From Syncephalis fuscata (Eukaryota > Zoopagomycota > Zoopagomycetes > Zoopagales > Piptocephalidaceae): 33,362 nucleotides of DNA. Below are positions 10,916-23,081 of this stretch, piece after piece. The stretch is from contig JAHLTZ010000079.1 in NCBI GenBank assembly GCA_025786725.1, positions 1 to 33,362 on the forward strand, read 5' to 3'. A program made the translations under genes and the position numbers. How positions within the stretch are numbered: the stretch's first letter is position 1; each line of letters begins with the position of its first letter. Under the pieces are notes generated by a model. The model searched no databases, was not told where the DNA came from, and saw nothing but the letters and a program-made list of their open reading frames with translations.

Positions 10916-13900
10916 CTACTTGATAAGTTTAAGGGACCAGTTGTTGCCGACCAAGGTGGCAGGATTACGGATAACACAGCGAGTACCGGGTTGCGCGCCT
11001 GTGTCTCCAAGTGATGCTAATATTTGAGTACAGGAAACATCAGTTTGTGCAGTACGAGTTGTATTTTTGCTAGTAATGCCATGGCCAGTTTCTTCAATGG
11101 CTGCATAGCGCCAATCTGATTCGGTTGCACCAAGAATAATAACCCGTTCTATACGTAGTTTTCGCGCTGACACTTGTTCATTATACTTGTCGCTAATTGT
11201 ATCAAGTTCAAGCATGGATAGCTTTCTGTAGTCGGTAGGCGATTCGGAAGTAAGAACACCGTCCTTGAATATAAAACGACGATGTATATAGGCACCATCC
11301 AAAAAGTCGTACGTTACACCGTCGTCAATGTAAAGTTCGCCTTGTGCTGTTCCCTATAATATGCCGTTGGATCAGTTAGTGTATTGACTAGGGGTTTTAT
11401 ACTTACATTATTGTCAAGTGCAACAATCAACGTAAATGGATCATCCTTCATTAGTGTGGAAGCGGATCGAATGCGCTGTCGTGTCGATATAATTGATCCA
11501 CCTCGAATGTATACTGGAATACGGTTAAGCGGTGCGGCTGCTTGTAATTGGCCTGGTAAATATTTGACCATTGTAAAGTAGTCATACCATGGCTAGTTAT
11601 AATATTAAATATTAATAAACCAAAATATATAAATTAGATATTACGCTTACCTCACTGCCTGGTAAGACTACATTGATAAAGGCTGCATTGGACTGAGTAA
11701 CTGGACATATAAGCAGGTCACGGCCTAGCATGTATTGTTTATCGTTGGCAAAAAGAGAAATATCTTTTGGAAATTCAATAAACATTGGTCTAAACAATTA
11801 ATACTGTATTAGTTATTGTCATCTATTTTGATTATTTAATTACCTGGCCACTGGCATGCCTGTAAGTGCTGAAATGCGGAAGAGTGTATACCAGAATGGC
11901 AATAGGCTGTACCGTATACGGATAGCATCTCGCATCAACAGCATGTATTTCTTTTCGAATAGCCATGGCTCACGTCGTTTTGAGTCAAGATGGGCATGGG
12001 CACGGAAGAAAGGTTGGAAAGCACCTGCTTGATACCAACGTACCAATAATTCAGGTTCTGGATTGCCAAAGAAGCCACCCACATCGGCTAAATAATAACC
12101 ATGTGATTAATAATAAATACTATACAATAAGTAGGATAAATACTTACCGCCTACAAATGGAATACCACCCAAACTGGTACTCAACACCATTTGAATTGAT
12201 AAAGCTAATTGCTCCCATGTTGCCATATTATCGCCAGTCCACACTGCGCTTACTTTCTGTGTACCAGGGAAGAATGCGCGTGACAATACGAATGGACGAC
12301 GTGTTGGTGAAGTGCGTCGTTGCACACCACGTGCAGTCGATTCGTGCTAATAATTTGTATAAATTAATTTGTATTGCTAACAGCTAATGGCCAATATAAC
12401 TTACGAAAAGCAGTCCAAATAGATTATGAACGTCGCGATGTTCCCAATTACCATAGTGGATCATTTCCTTGGGCATTGTAATTTCTGGTCCGCTGAATAC
12501 TGATGGCTATATTGACATGTATTGTGAATAAAAGTCGCATCAATCAATTCAGCGTTAATAAACTTACTTCATTCATATCATTCCAAATGTGTAAAAATTC
12601 AGTTGTATATTTGTATTGATCAAATTGGAATTTTTCAATCCACCATTGCTGTGCTTGTGGATTTAAATAATCAATCCAGCGAGAATTACCGGGCCAGCAC
12701 CATCCTTCAAAGTCAGTACCATCTGGCCGTTTGATCCATAGTCCTTTTTCGGTTGCTTCTTTGAATACATAGTAGTCTGGGTCATTTTTAATATGTGGAT
12801 CTACAATTGTAACCATCTAAAGTAAAATAAATAAATATATTAATAAGTCGATATGTATATGTATATATTTAATTGGCATTAACACTTACCTTTCTTCCCT
12901 TACTGCCCAAGTTATTTTGCATAGTAATTGGATCAGGGAATTTGGTCAGATCCCAAGTAAAGTAGCGGCGTTCTATTGTATGATCAATATCTAGCCAAAT
13001 GACATCGTAAGGGATATCATAACGATCAAAGTTGGCATCAACTTGTTTGACGTCTTCCTGATTCAGATAGTTCCATCGGCATTGATGATAACCCAATGAA
13101 AACTCGGGTGGTTGAGCAGGATGGCCAGTAAGACGACCATATTGTGCATAGATGTCGGAAGGATTTGGGCCAGGAAGTAAAAGAACATCAAGTACGCCCG
13201 ACTCACTTACCCAGTGGGTGCGTGTACTTTTGTCGCTTTGTTCAAATTGGCCATCAATCTAATGAATAAATATTATTTAATTAGCTATTTAATTAGTTAT
13301 TTAATTAGTTTATAATAGTGCTCTACTAACATCATCTGTCGATAATGGTTCTTTAACAATATCAATCCATGTCTCTGCTGAGTTAAGCCAAAACGCAGCC
13401 GCTGTATTGCCTGAGTTGCGGTGTCCTAGCATTAGTGGTACTGACCCATAAAGTGCCATTGGCGAGTCACTTAGATGCTGAAAGACATCAAGATTGTATA
13501 AACGGTAAGGATCTGTGTACGCGTTTTCGCCACCTCTATTGCTTATTATTAGTATTAATATAGCGCTATTTGTTCCACATACCGTGTAGTTTTTAGCGAA
13601 ATAGGTGCTGCATGAGATGGAATGCCGTAGACGTGTTCTGCACCAGGAAAAGTAATATCGAGTGCTACAGCAGTGGGTCCTGTACACATATTAACTTAAC
13701 TAGTATAGATGATAAATGTCTGTATACTATTACCGTTTGGTTTTGGATCATGGTTGCCATTAAAATCTTCTTCCCAAGCACCGTCTTCGTTGATTTGGTC
13801 CAGTTCCGAAGTAGCTACTTTAGATGTAGGCGTATCTGATGATGCATCGGCCGATCCAGCCGATACTGAGGCTGGCTTATCACGTATACGTTCAAATCGC

Positions 13901-14469
13901 ATTAAGCCACGCTCATTGAGTACCATCGTTGTTTGGCCATTTTGCTGTAGTTCAACTCGCCATGGCCGAAGCTGCATCACTAGTTCAATGTTGCTATCCT
14001 CTGCATAGCTCAATCGAACTTTGTTTTGTTCCGTCACCAATGAGCCTTTTGCAGAGGGCATTATGCCATCAAATTGCAGTACGAATTTGTCAAGTTCACT
14101 GAACCGTGGTCGTTTCGACGTGGGGTCGGATACTTGGAGGCGAACAACGCCATTAGACGATGTTAACACAACCAGTCGTAAAGGTGACAAAGCTGGTTTG
14201 CCTTCCGGTACATCCTCGTGTAACTGTGCAGTCAACACACCTTCATTAAACTGGACTGAGCTACCATCAAGCCAATAGGGTGTTTGGCGTTCTGTCGTTT
14301 CTGCCAACATGTAGTCGGCATAGCGTCGATTACGCCGACAAAAGCCTGATTGTGCACATTTCTTAAAATCCTCTTCTTTAACGCCGTCACTCATATTCGC
14401 CACAAGTAGCGTAGTTACTAGCCAGGCGGTGATAACTGCGCTGACGCGCGTATTCAAACCAAATGGCAT
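10916..14469 (-). CDS. ROT2: Glucosidase II alpha subunit (GH31)
   Basis: Eleven exons: 14469-13734, 13679-13583, 13535-13331, 13258-12890, 12816-12568, 12506-12405, 12346-12148, 12087-11844, 11789-11651, 11592-11407 and 11353-10916. All introns are GT-AG, 47-73 bp; the spliced length is 2964 nt (987 aa), frame kept throughout. The enzyme trims the two inner alpha-1,3-glucoses from N-glycans in the ER lumen and drives the glycoprotein folding cycle. A signal peptide ([16 protein letters not shown]) is followed by the N-terminal GH31 domain ([28 protein letters not shown]). The catalytic barrel has [20 protein letters not shown], the nucleophile motif [14 protein letters not shown] (Asp about 549), the acid/base WTGDNMATW (Asp about 625) and [17 protein letters not shown]. 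The C-terminal beta region has [11 protein letters not shown] and [12 protein letters not shown]. Like its homologues it has no ER-retention tail and should rely on a beta subunit, not seen here. Donors include less common GTAATA and GTTAGT. Confidence 0.96.
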
Positions 14470-14918
14470 GGTTGGTTGGTTATAGTTTCCAATAACAAGC
14501 AATGACGTCAGTATGCAATTCGATAGATAAAAGAAAGACAACTTGGCTTATTAGTTGTTATTGCAGTATAGGACACGTACAAGTTTGTTGTAAATAGAGG
14601 ATTTGCAGTAGCAAGTAAGTAGGAGTGGTCGATAAGAGAAAGGAGAAGATGAGTGAACACGTAATAACAACTTGAACTTGACTAGTATTTATTTATTTAA
14701 TTATATTTAAGTAGATCGGCCAATACTTCATCATCTGTGGTGTTAATGATGCTTTCTGCCTTGAATGAATTATCCACTCATTTAAGCCAGGTTTGACCGT
14801 AATGTCTACTTGAGCTTAACTGGTATTATTACTGGGTGGGTGCTCATCCACAAGTCTACACTTAATTAGTTTATAATTACATTTTTTTGATTTTCTTGTT
14901 TATTATTGTTAGTCGGCC
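14470..14918. promoter_or_regulatory. Divergent intergenic promoter region
   Basis: 449 bp between the head-to-head starts of glucosidase II alpha and the Acinus-like gene, so both promoters must be here or overlap it. I see no clear TATA box or named operator. The start codon on the plus side has a good context (gccATGg). Confidence 0.55.
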
Positions 14919-16218
14919 ATGGCGAATTCCACTCTGACTCCTGCAAAACTTAAAGTAACTGAATTGAAAGATGAACTGGCAGCTAGACAACTGTCGACGA
15001 AAGGTAAAAAGGCCGAGCTTGTTGCGCGATTAGAGGAGGCACTTGCGCATGAGGAGCAAACCGGATCTGGTAATTCCACGCTACAACAGGGAGAACAGCC
15101 GGTTATTGAAGAAGAGGTAGCAGCAATAGCACCTGATACGGTGTCCAAGGATAAAGCTATAGACAATGGATTGACTGTGCTTGATATACCATCGACCAGT
15201 AACGCGAACTTTACTAAACCTTCAACGCCATCAGATTCTAATGCAGTACAGTTGGAGGTAGAGGTGGTAGCATCGATAAATGACCAAGCAGTGTCTGCTA
15301 TAGAAAATAGAGCAGAATCAATAGCGACTAAAGAGTCACCAGATGCAATGGACCAAGCATTTGAATCTATTGCTACTCCACCAACTGTAACATCTATACC
15401 TGCTTCTACTATGGATGAATCAACTGCTGATAAGATAGAAAATACCATTACCAATACTACTATTGCTGCTGACAATACTATTGCCACCACCAGCACCACT
15501 ACTACTGACATGGATACGTCAGCTTATATTGATCAAGGACGTAATAGTCTATGTGTATGGAATTTTGTTCGTCCATTTACGCTACCACAGGCTAAAGAGC
15601 TGTTTGAACGGCATGGAGAGATAAAGCAATTCTGGATGGATAAATTACGATCACGTTGCTATGTTACGGTAAGCAGTATTATTATTATTATTGCGTAATT
15701 AAGTAATACAGCTTGATTTAACATTAATTACTGACTATTAATGTATATAGTTTAATTCGGCTCAAGAAGCTGCCGTGGCAGCAAGTGCAATTAATGGCAT
15801 ATTATTTCCAGAACCACATGGTAAACATTTAAATGTAGCACTGCTATCAAATGAACGTACCAACCAATTACTTGATGAAGAGCAGGCCGATTCACAATTA
15901 ACGTCATCCAACCGCACTAAACGATTGTGGATTCAGCCACAGACAAATGGTGATATTTTACTGGTGGATACAGATCCTCAAGCTAGTTCAAGTAGCAAAC
16001 GTTTTCGCGAGGAATCAAGCAGTATGATCATGCCTGATGATCGTTCTAAAAAGCGAACAGCATATGATACTAGTGCATCTTTGTCGCTACCACCGCCACC
16101 ACCACCTCGTGTCGATATAAACCATTTATTCCAGAAAACGAGAACAAAACCACATTTGTATTATCGGCCATTGACCGACCAAGAGGTCATAGAACGGCGA
16201 CGAACACATCGTCAGTAG
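14919..16218 (+). CDS. ACIN1: Acinus-like SAP/RRM/RSB-motif protein (EJC-associated)
   Basis: Two exons, 14919-15668 and 15751-16218, with an 82-bp GTAAGC...TAG intron; 405 aa. An N-terminal SAP DNA/RNA-binding motif (residues about 10-44: LKVTELKDELAARQLSTKGK and KAELVARLEEAL) precedes a long acidic Ser/Thr-rich linker. An RRM-like fold at about 206-285 follows (LCVWNFVRPFTLPQAKELF, RCYVTFNSAQEAAVAASAIN), spanning the junction. The C-terminal end has a polyproline run and then an RSB motif (DINHLFQKTRTKPHLYYRPL + TDQEV, about 372-396). In animal Acinus this arrangement docks RNPS1 and SAP18 to form the ASAP complex on spliced mRNPs. It lacks the long RS-rich stretches of animal Acinus and is much shorter. 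A nuclear location is inferred; a KR-rich patch (DRSKKR) is visible. Confidence 0.85.
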
Positions 16219-16309
16219 AGTAAAAAAGGTTATTAGAATTTTACAATGCTTGAATATAGTAAATTGAAATGTTGAAATGTTTCACTTGAATAATTTATTA
16301 ATAATTAAC

Positions 16310-16830
16310 ATCATTTAGTGTTAAATGACTATTTTAATAACATTTAATTTATTAAATATAATAATGAGTGGTGAATGACATCAATCATCAAAATACTCAT
16401 TATTGTAGATTTATTATTTGGTATACATATATACTCTATTCACAAATATTATTCCTATTGTATGTTCATTCTACTATATTATTTAATCATACTGATCGGA
16501 TTTTATTCCAATATTGTTATTCGTTTGCTGCTAACTCTACTTAAAAGTTTTGAACTATTTTTTTATTGGGCTATACACATTATAAATTCAGCTCCGTTGT
16601 TCATACGTTTTACTTGTTGCTCTAGTTTATTTCGCATTATTCTACACTCTAGTACCCACACACTATTCAAAGCTAGTGCTTGCTTGGCTCTAGCTTTATT
16701 AGCTGTAAACCACAACTCATTCCACTCGCCGCATTGTCATTTACATTATAGCTCCATTACAAGTAATCACACACTTTCATCTGTTTACTCCTAGTGTTTT
16801 ATACTATCCTATAATTCAATATATAAATTT
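16310..16830 (+). repeat. Degenerate partial copy of the large repeat
   Basis: It starts with 'tagtgttaaatgactatttt' and continues 'gagtggtgaatgacatcaat', 'actcattattgtagattta' and 'gtatacatatatactctatt', the same order as the inner end of the right arm (19820-19960). Further on, 'attatagctccattac' and 'aatcacacactttca' match the block at 20405-20440. Similarity is patchy and the remainder of the element is missing, so it is an old, truncated insertion between the Acinus-like and F-box-like genes. Confidence 0.75.
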
Positions 16831-17588
16831 ATTATGCAATAGTTTTCTGTTAGTCAGTGTTAGCACGTGGTATCTTATGCATCGGATTGTTTAATCACTA
16901 TGCTTTATTGCATAAAGTAAAACCAGGTTTACTAATACTATTTTTCATTATGACGATAGCATATTTATATTAATTGCTGTTGTAACATTTTATAAACTTT
17001 ATTGTTAATTATAGGATTGATTGATTAGCTAGTTTTGTAATAATAAACCACTTATTAAATAATTTAAATCTTACCTAGTCTTTTTGACAATTCACCGCAT
17101 TTATATGCAGATTCAGCATATATTTAATACAATAAATAACACCAACATTCGTCACATTTCAATAAGCATATGCATTTGTATGCTTAGCATATTACAAATA
17201 GAATGAATTAGACTGTAGTTGTGCGAGTCCTGTTTTTTCTTGTGTTTTACGTCACTTATTTCTTGTTGTGATTGCGTCCGGACCGCGGGTACGAATGGCG
17301 ATATAAATACAGTAATACGCGCATTTAATAACAACGAGCAACGCTTCCTTTCCGCTATTCTTACGCGATTTAGTTACCGATAGTATACCTTTTATTGTAT
17401 GCTAAGTCTTTACAAAGGAACTCTTTACTCATATAGTCCGTTACTCGTACACGGTGTTTATCTAGTATCTCCGCTCACCTCCGTTGTACTCACAACTGCC
17501 GTGAAGTCCTACTTGTATTTGAACAAAGTACCACACTCGTCAGTCTACCTGCTGCGTAATACTCATATCAAAGCCATTTTTAGTTAAA
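16831..17588. other. Intergenic upstream region of the F-box-like gene, with possible uORF
   Basis: No gene is supported. A 62-codon open frame (17399-17587, plus) ends with TAA one base before the ATG at 17589; its product has no recognisable motif, so it is either chance or an upstream ORF in the leader. The GC-richer patch near 17275-17300 is the only change in base content. Confidence 0.4.
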
Positions 17589-19600
17589 ATGGCGTTGAAC
17601 AGTGACAATGATCGTATTTGGAAGAATGTTGATGTTTTATTATATCTGCGCAACTTTATGGATGACAAAAAATTGGTACTACTTGCCAAGAGTTGCCGTT
17701 TCATTCATCAAATAATAACTGGCCAGTCTTATATCTGGAAACGGCGATATATGCAAAATTATTGCTTAGGCGATAAACGCAAACAAGAATGGCTTTTATG
17801 GTTTATCTGGTGCACAAATACTACAGCAAACGCAAGCATGCTTACGCCCAGTATAAACATAAAGAAACAAAAACGTTCATTATTGTCTAAAACTACAACA
17901 ATTAATAATAGCGATGATGAGGCTACGTTGTCTGTTAATGATTGCTTGTTAACTCCTGGCTTTGATACCGTCAAATGGTACTGTGCGTTTCAACGTCGCA
18001 AACAGACCAGCTACGACTTGATGGCTAGCCGATTCAATGAGCGAAGCTACCAATTGCCAGTTGATGAGCGTGCGGAACTAGGAATAGTCAGCACAAACCC
18101 ATGGAACACATTAGTATATGATAACAGAACACCAAAAATATGGCTAATTTATCATGTTGTTCGTGAAGAAGAACGTGAACATGATAGCGAGGCAATAATC
18201 GGAGAAGAATTGATTAGCACTTTAGCATTACATGATAGCACGCCTTGCGTGGATTCTATTCATGGAACAAGTCGATTTGTTGTGGCCAGCATTTCATTGA
18301 TGGTATGTGGAGATGCAAAACCAATTTATATCGGTGATCCAGTAGGTAAGTACTAATGATCAACACTAATAATTGTAGCAAACATTTATTAACACCAATA
18401 ATAATAGTGGAATGGCCTAAAGCAGAAGTGCAGCGCGACACAGAAAATGAGTCTGCAGAAGCTGTTGCATTAGCGACCTTTGCATTTTTTGAAAAGCTAA
18501 AATTTGGCACACGAACTGCTATTATAGTATAGCCTATTGATAATAGCTCACCTCCAAACATTATCTATCGTACTGGCGGTATTCAAGAAGGAGAATGCAC
18601 AGCATTTTGGCCAGAATTAATCGATACTTGTGGCGGCTGGTTACTTTTTCGCAAACGCAATATAAAAATAGCACCGCGTTGCCAATTGTATTTGTATAAT
18701 TGTAACGAAAGTCAATGGATAGAAGTTTCATCGTCTAATTTTCTTTCATCCGGTTCGATTCAGTTTGCTTGCCGTAACCAATGTCAATCGTTAAAGTTTT
18801 CAATAGCATGTAAATTTATGGAAGCTAGCGACGCTTCTACGTCCACTGCTGTACAAGATTTGAAAACTGTTGGCAGCGACGACCAATTAATAAGTATCAA
18901 ATGGAAACTATTTGATTTCCAAACGGTCTAATCTAAATGTGGACCAATATCATCGGGCCAGTTCTACCTCCCATACTGTCCAAACGCCATTACCAAATCT
19001 GTGATGTATACGAATAGAATGAGCTTAGTTATTCTATATGACTTAACTGATGAAGAACACAAAATCCACAATGGAACGTCTAATGCCTCACTCTCTTTAT
19101 TTGCATTAAAAAGACCATCACGCGATGGCTCGCTGCAACATTCATTCGACGCTGGAAATTATAATCAACTATTGCCAATTGATAGTTCTGAACAAGGACA
19201 CATATTATGGACTCGAGTTATCCACAACAATACCGTTACACCGCTATACAGCGAGAAACTGATCGTCGTTCGAGATGCTAGAAAATATAATATACTGGAT
19301 GCTTGAAACGGAAATATATTGCGTTCAATTGCTTGTCCAAGCCATTCAAAGTTTATTCCTTTGCTTGGATCTTTGTGCGCGGTATTCAACAAAAAATCTG
19401 GAAAAAACTACCTTATTGATATGCACGCTGGCAGTATTTGCATACCATCAGCACGTCCTGCTAGAGAACAAACAGGAGATGGACATTTGCTATTCTCAAA
19501 TCGCAATATATATTTCGAGTATTTTGACTATTATGCATCAAGTGTTGCTGTTAGTCGAGTCGGCTTATATAATGGAGCATACAAAGCATATATGCTATAA
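17589..19600 (+). pseudogene. F-box-like protein gene with three in-frame stops
   Basis: Exon 1 is 17589-18345 and exon 2 is 18408-19600, across a 62-bp GTAAGT...TAG intron. The joined frame is 650 codons. Residues about 10-60 (LLYLRNFMDDKKLVLLAKSC, RFIHQIITGQSYIWKRRYM) look like an F-box, the Skp1-binding part of SCF ubiquitin ligases. The C-terminal part (ILRSIACPSHSKFIPLLGSL, NYLIDMHAGSICIPS) has a repeated hydrophobic-strand pattern suggestive of a beta propeller (inference). Frame 2 holds coding-like sequence from 18410 to 19600 but is broken by TAG (18530-18532), TAA (18929-18931) and TGA (19304-19306), with no frameshift. No intron of plausible size removes them. Each could come from one C-to-T change (CAG, CAA, CGA). 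A recently inactivated gene is the simplest reading; readthrough or RNA editing cannot be excluded. The 3' end is about 100 bp from a repeat fragment. Confidence 0.7.
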
Positions 19601-19696
19601 ATAAAGCTGTAGCTGCAAGCATTTAATACAAACCATTTTATATTCCATTTATTCTTTATGCCTTTTATTAGCAATTTACTAAACCATTTAATAAAT

Positions 19697-19800
19697 TTTG
19701 GTGTTAAATGACTACATTTAATAATATTTGTACATTTAAGCTAACATTTGTTCTATCAGAAATGGTGATGGTGGTGAATGATATTAAAAACAAATGATCG
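19697..19800 (+). repeat. Extra terminal fragment of the repeat family
   Basis: 'ttggtgttaaatgactacat' here is repeated at 19817-19836, where the right arm begins. The fragment includes a weakened 'gtggtgaatgat' and 'gatcgtagttgatg'. It appears to be a second, solo terminus in tandem with the arm, similar to the one at 55-135. Confidence 0.65.
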
Positions 19801-22394
19801 TAGTTGATGTTTTGTTTTGGTGTTAAATGACTATTTTTGATAACATCCAATCTATTGAACGTGTAGCTAAGTGGTGAATGACATCAATTATCAAATACTC
19901 ATCATTGTAGATTTATTATTCAGTATGCATATATCTAGTAACATATGTTTTCTATTCATCTATATCATTCTCATTATATCCTACACTACTATATATCATT
20001 CTATTCCATACTAAACACATTCTATTGTTTATATACTTTAGTGTACTTTACTCATTCTACTCATTATGCTATACGCACTATAACCTTAACATCGGTCTAT
20101 ATGCTTTCTTATCGTACATTTATCATTTTATATATTATTCTGTCCGCATACAGTCTTCTTTTATCCAAAACTGCTTTTATTTTTGTTTAGCTTATCCTTA
20201 ATAAATGTCGACTAATTCTGCTCATCTGTTCATGCATACATGCTCAATAACTTCAACATTGCTAATCGTACACTTTTCCTTGTATATTCATTCTATTCTA
20301 TGTCGTTTTATTGTATAGTAAATACGCGCTACTCAAGCTATTGCCTGTTTATCGCTAGCCTTATTCGTTGTAAATATCAACTCATTTTATTTTTCCATAC
20401 ATGCACATTATAGCTTTATCACTCACACTCACACTCCTCTTGCTGTTCATTCAGCTTGTCTTATATCATTGTATACTCTGCTGGCTACATTCTATTAAAC
20501 CCTGTTGCTAATTTGTTGTTAGTCTTATTGGTTATAAATCTTGAATCACGTAGCTATAAATTCAACACAGCCATTTATGTTTTCCTTGTTACTTTATAGT
20601 ATTATCAGTTCTAATAATGGTGCGTTACATTTAGAGACTGTCTGTTTATTGTTATCTGCATTATTTGCACAACTCAATTCATTTACTCATAGACTTAATA
20701 CAAATGATTTTAATATTATTTATGGAATACTTTATAACTATTTAAATAGGATAGCTAAGTATAGAATCACTAGCACTGCAGTTGTAGATATTACTGATCA
20801 TTTTATTACTACTTTTAATTACATCAAATAAACTTGATAAATTACAACGTATTTTAAAACTTTGAAATCTATTGCATTAGTGCTTGTCATAAACTACTGG
20901 CTAGATACCGATGCCATTTAATTATGTTATGGCTATATAAATGGTCAGCATTGCTTTAAAATAAAGTTATAATTGATATTACTGAATAAACAGAGCTACT
21001 TGCTATGCTATATGTAAAGTTTAGTGTAAATCATTTTTACGCTTAATTGGTTAAATCGTGTAACCTAGATTTAATCCATCAGTTTACCGCACTGTAAAGA
21101 TCTTGCTGATATTAGTGTTTGGCTAATATGGTGGATAGTAGCAAAGATTCTTTATACAATAGGTGAGCAGAGTGCTTTTTAGACAAGAAGATAAATGGCT
21201 TAGCGCATACTAAACTAACAGGTACGTATACTAAGATTCCTACTAGAGTGATGATGGCCATTTATATGGAAGACTACGAGTAATTACGTAGTATATTGGT
21301 CATATATGGTTTCAGGTGACTCATGTTTTATTACATTTTCCGCTATTGCCGCAGTATATAAGCAGACTTTACCACTCCTCTAAACCAGCATTGCCTTTTT
21401 ATCTTCTCTTTCTACTCTTTACCACTGGACATACGCTACACTCATTCGCTCTTACTGTCATTAGTTGTTTAATATGCTTTGCACTGCTGGACGTCTAATG
21501 ATTACAGGATCGCTGCTGCTCATTATTTGGCATATTTAAGATAAGTAAACTAGTGTGTGCGCAGTGTAATACAGTCACTCTGTTAGCTATGTTGAACATC
21601 GAGAGATATATAGTCAACTAGACACTATATGATTTTGCGGATGCATTCCAGCATGCTGCGAACGGTGTTAGATCACACTTAGCTGATTAGACTTCTGAAT
21701 AGCGAATATGGTTATTGCTATGTGTTTGCCTGTTGTAATTGCATTGATGGTATTTGGGGTATATGCAATATATAGTCTCTGCTTGGAGATATCACCTGTG
21801 CTAAATTCAATATGGAAGTGGTGATAAAGCTATGTTGTTTATACAGCTTCCGCTATCTGGAACTTGCATGAAAGTGCATAGGATTTATACAATACAACGT
21901 ATACAAACTGCCTCCATGATCATGCAGGGAATAGTAGTGATGGGTGCAGTTGGTTGAATAGTTTATGCGCGCTAGTAGTCTTGGTCATGCTCACTGCAGA
22001 AGGCAAAGGAACTTGTGTTTTGTGGCTATGACCAACAGCTGTTCTGAATTCATATCAGTGTAATTGCTCAACAAACATTATTGCGGCGGTTAATTTGCAT
22101 GCTAGTTTACTTATTTTAACTGATATAGATCCAAAAAATAGTTAAATTCAGCAAGAACAAGGCCACAATGCGCCACTAGTTACTTGGTTTGTATTATTAT
22201 ATTAGTGTTATGTAATTTTGTCAACTAAATAAAGGTAACGTTTTCTTTTGCAAATATTAACATATTACAATCAATTGTATTCAATACAACTACATCATAC
22301 TAAATATTTAAATAAAATACAAGTGCTTTATTTTGCTAATTAAATTAAATATTTCTATTACTGCTATTTAATAATTTATTAATATTTAATGTGA

Positions 22395-23052
22395 TTTAGT
22401 GGTCAAATGACTGTATTTGATAATATTTATACATTTAAGTTAAACTTTCTTGCTATTGAACATGACGATGGGTGGTGAGTGACGTCAATCATCAAGTACT
22501 CATCAGTGTATATTATTATCCAGTATGCATATATCCTCTATTCACCTATATCATTCCATTATATCCTACACTACTATATATCATCGTATGATATACTAAA
22601 CACATTCTATTGTTTATATGTTCCAATATACTTTACTCATTCCACTCATTGCGTTATATGCACTACAACTTTAATATTGTTTTATATGGTTTCTTACTGT
22701 ATATTTATTCCGCTTTATATCATTCTATAGTATAACGTCAATAGTTACTTGGAACTGTTGTTTGTTTGATTACCAATAATAAATATTTTTATTAATTTGC
22801 TCACGCATATATGTGCTGTGTAACTATTTGTAGACAAATCAGTTGGTGTAAATTGGTATGGCTTTGGTACCGATTGAGCAGAATGATGAGTTGGTGAGTA
22901 TGTAAGCGAGAAGAAAGCCAGAGATAAAAGAGTGTGAACAGTAATAACATAGTACTGCAGCAATGATATATGCGTACTAGATAATGAATACACAGAATAA
23001 ATATTTTAATAATTGTTACTATTTAGCATTCAGCTTCATGTTCAATAAAACG
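22395..23052 (+). mobile_element. Possible MITE-like internal unit with inverted ends
   Basis: The left end (agtggtcaaatgactgtat, then 'ctattgaacatgacgatggg' and 'ccagtatgcatata') is mirrored, in weaker form, at 22965-23052 ('tatatgcgtact', 'aataattgttac', 'ttcatgttcaataaaacgg' read in reverse). This makes a ~0.65-kb unit bounded by inverted repeats with no coding capacity. The same unit is at about 845-1545 in the left arm. Target-site duplications could not be defined by eye. Confidence 0.45.
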
Positions 23053-23081
23053 GAATGTAGTTAGTTACGCGAAAGATGCTT

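Noticed and set aside
13190-13250. GTAAGT within glucosidase II exon 4 as an extra intron donor
   Set aside because: The sequence translates without interruption as [18 protein letters not shown], a conserved GH31 region, so it is coding.
18527-18546. A 20-bp GTATAG...AATAG intron to remove the first stop of the F-box-like gene
   Set aside because: It is too short for splicing and would shift the frame away from the coding-like sequence that follows.
18926-18961. A 36-bp GT...CAG intron to remove the second stop
   Set aside because: Although a multiple of 3, it is below the size of any intron here, has a poor donor (GTCTAA) and would remove sequence that reads as coding.
20541-20831. 96-codon frame inside the right arm
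   Set aside because: The matching part of the left arm does not keep it open at the same length, and no family features are visible.
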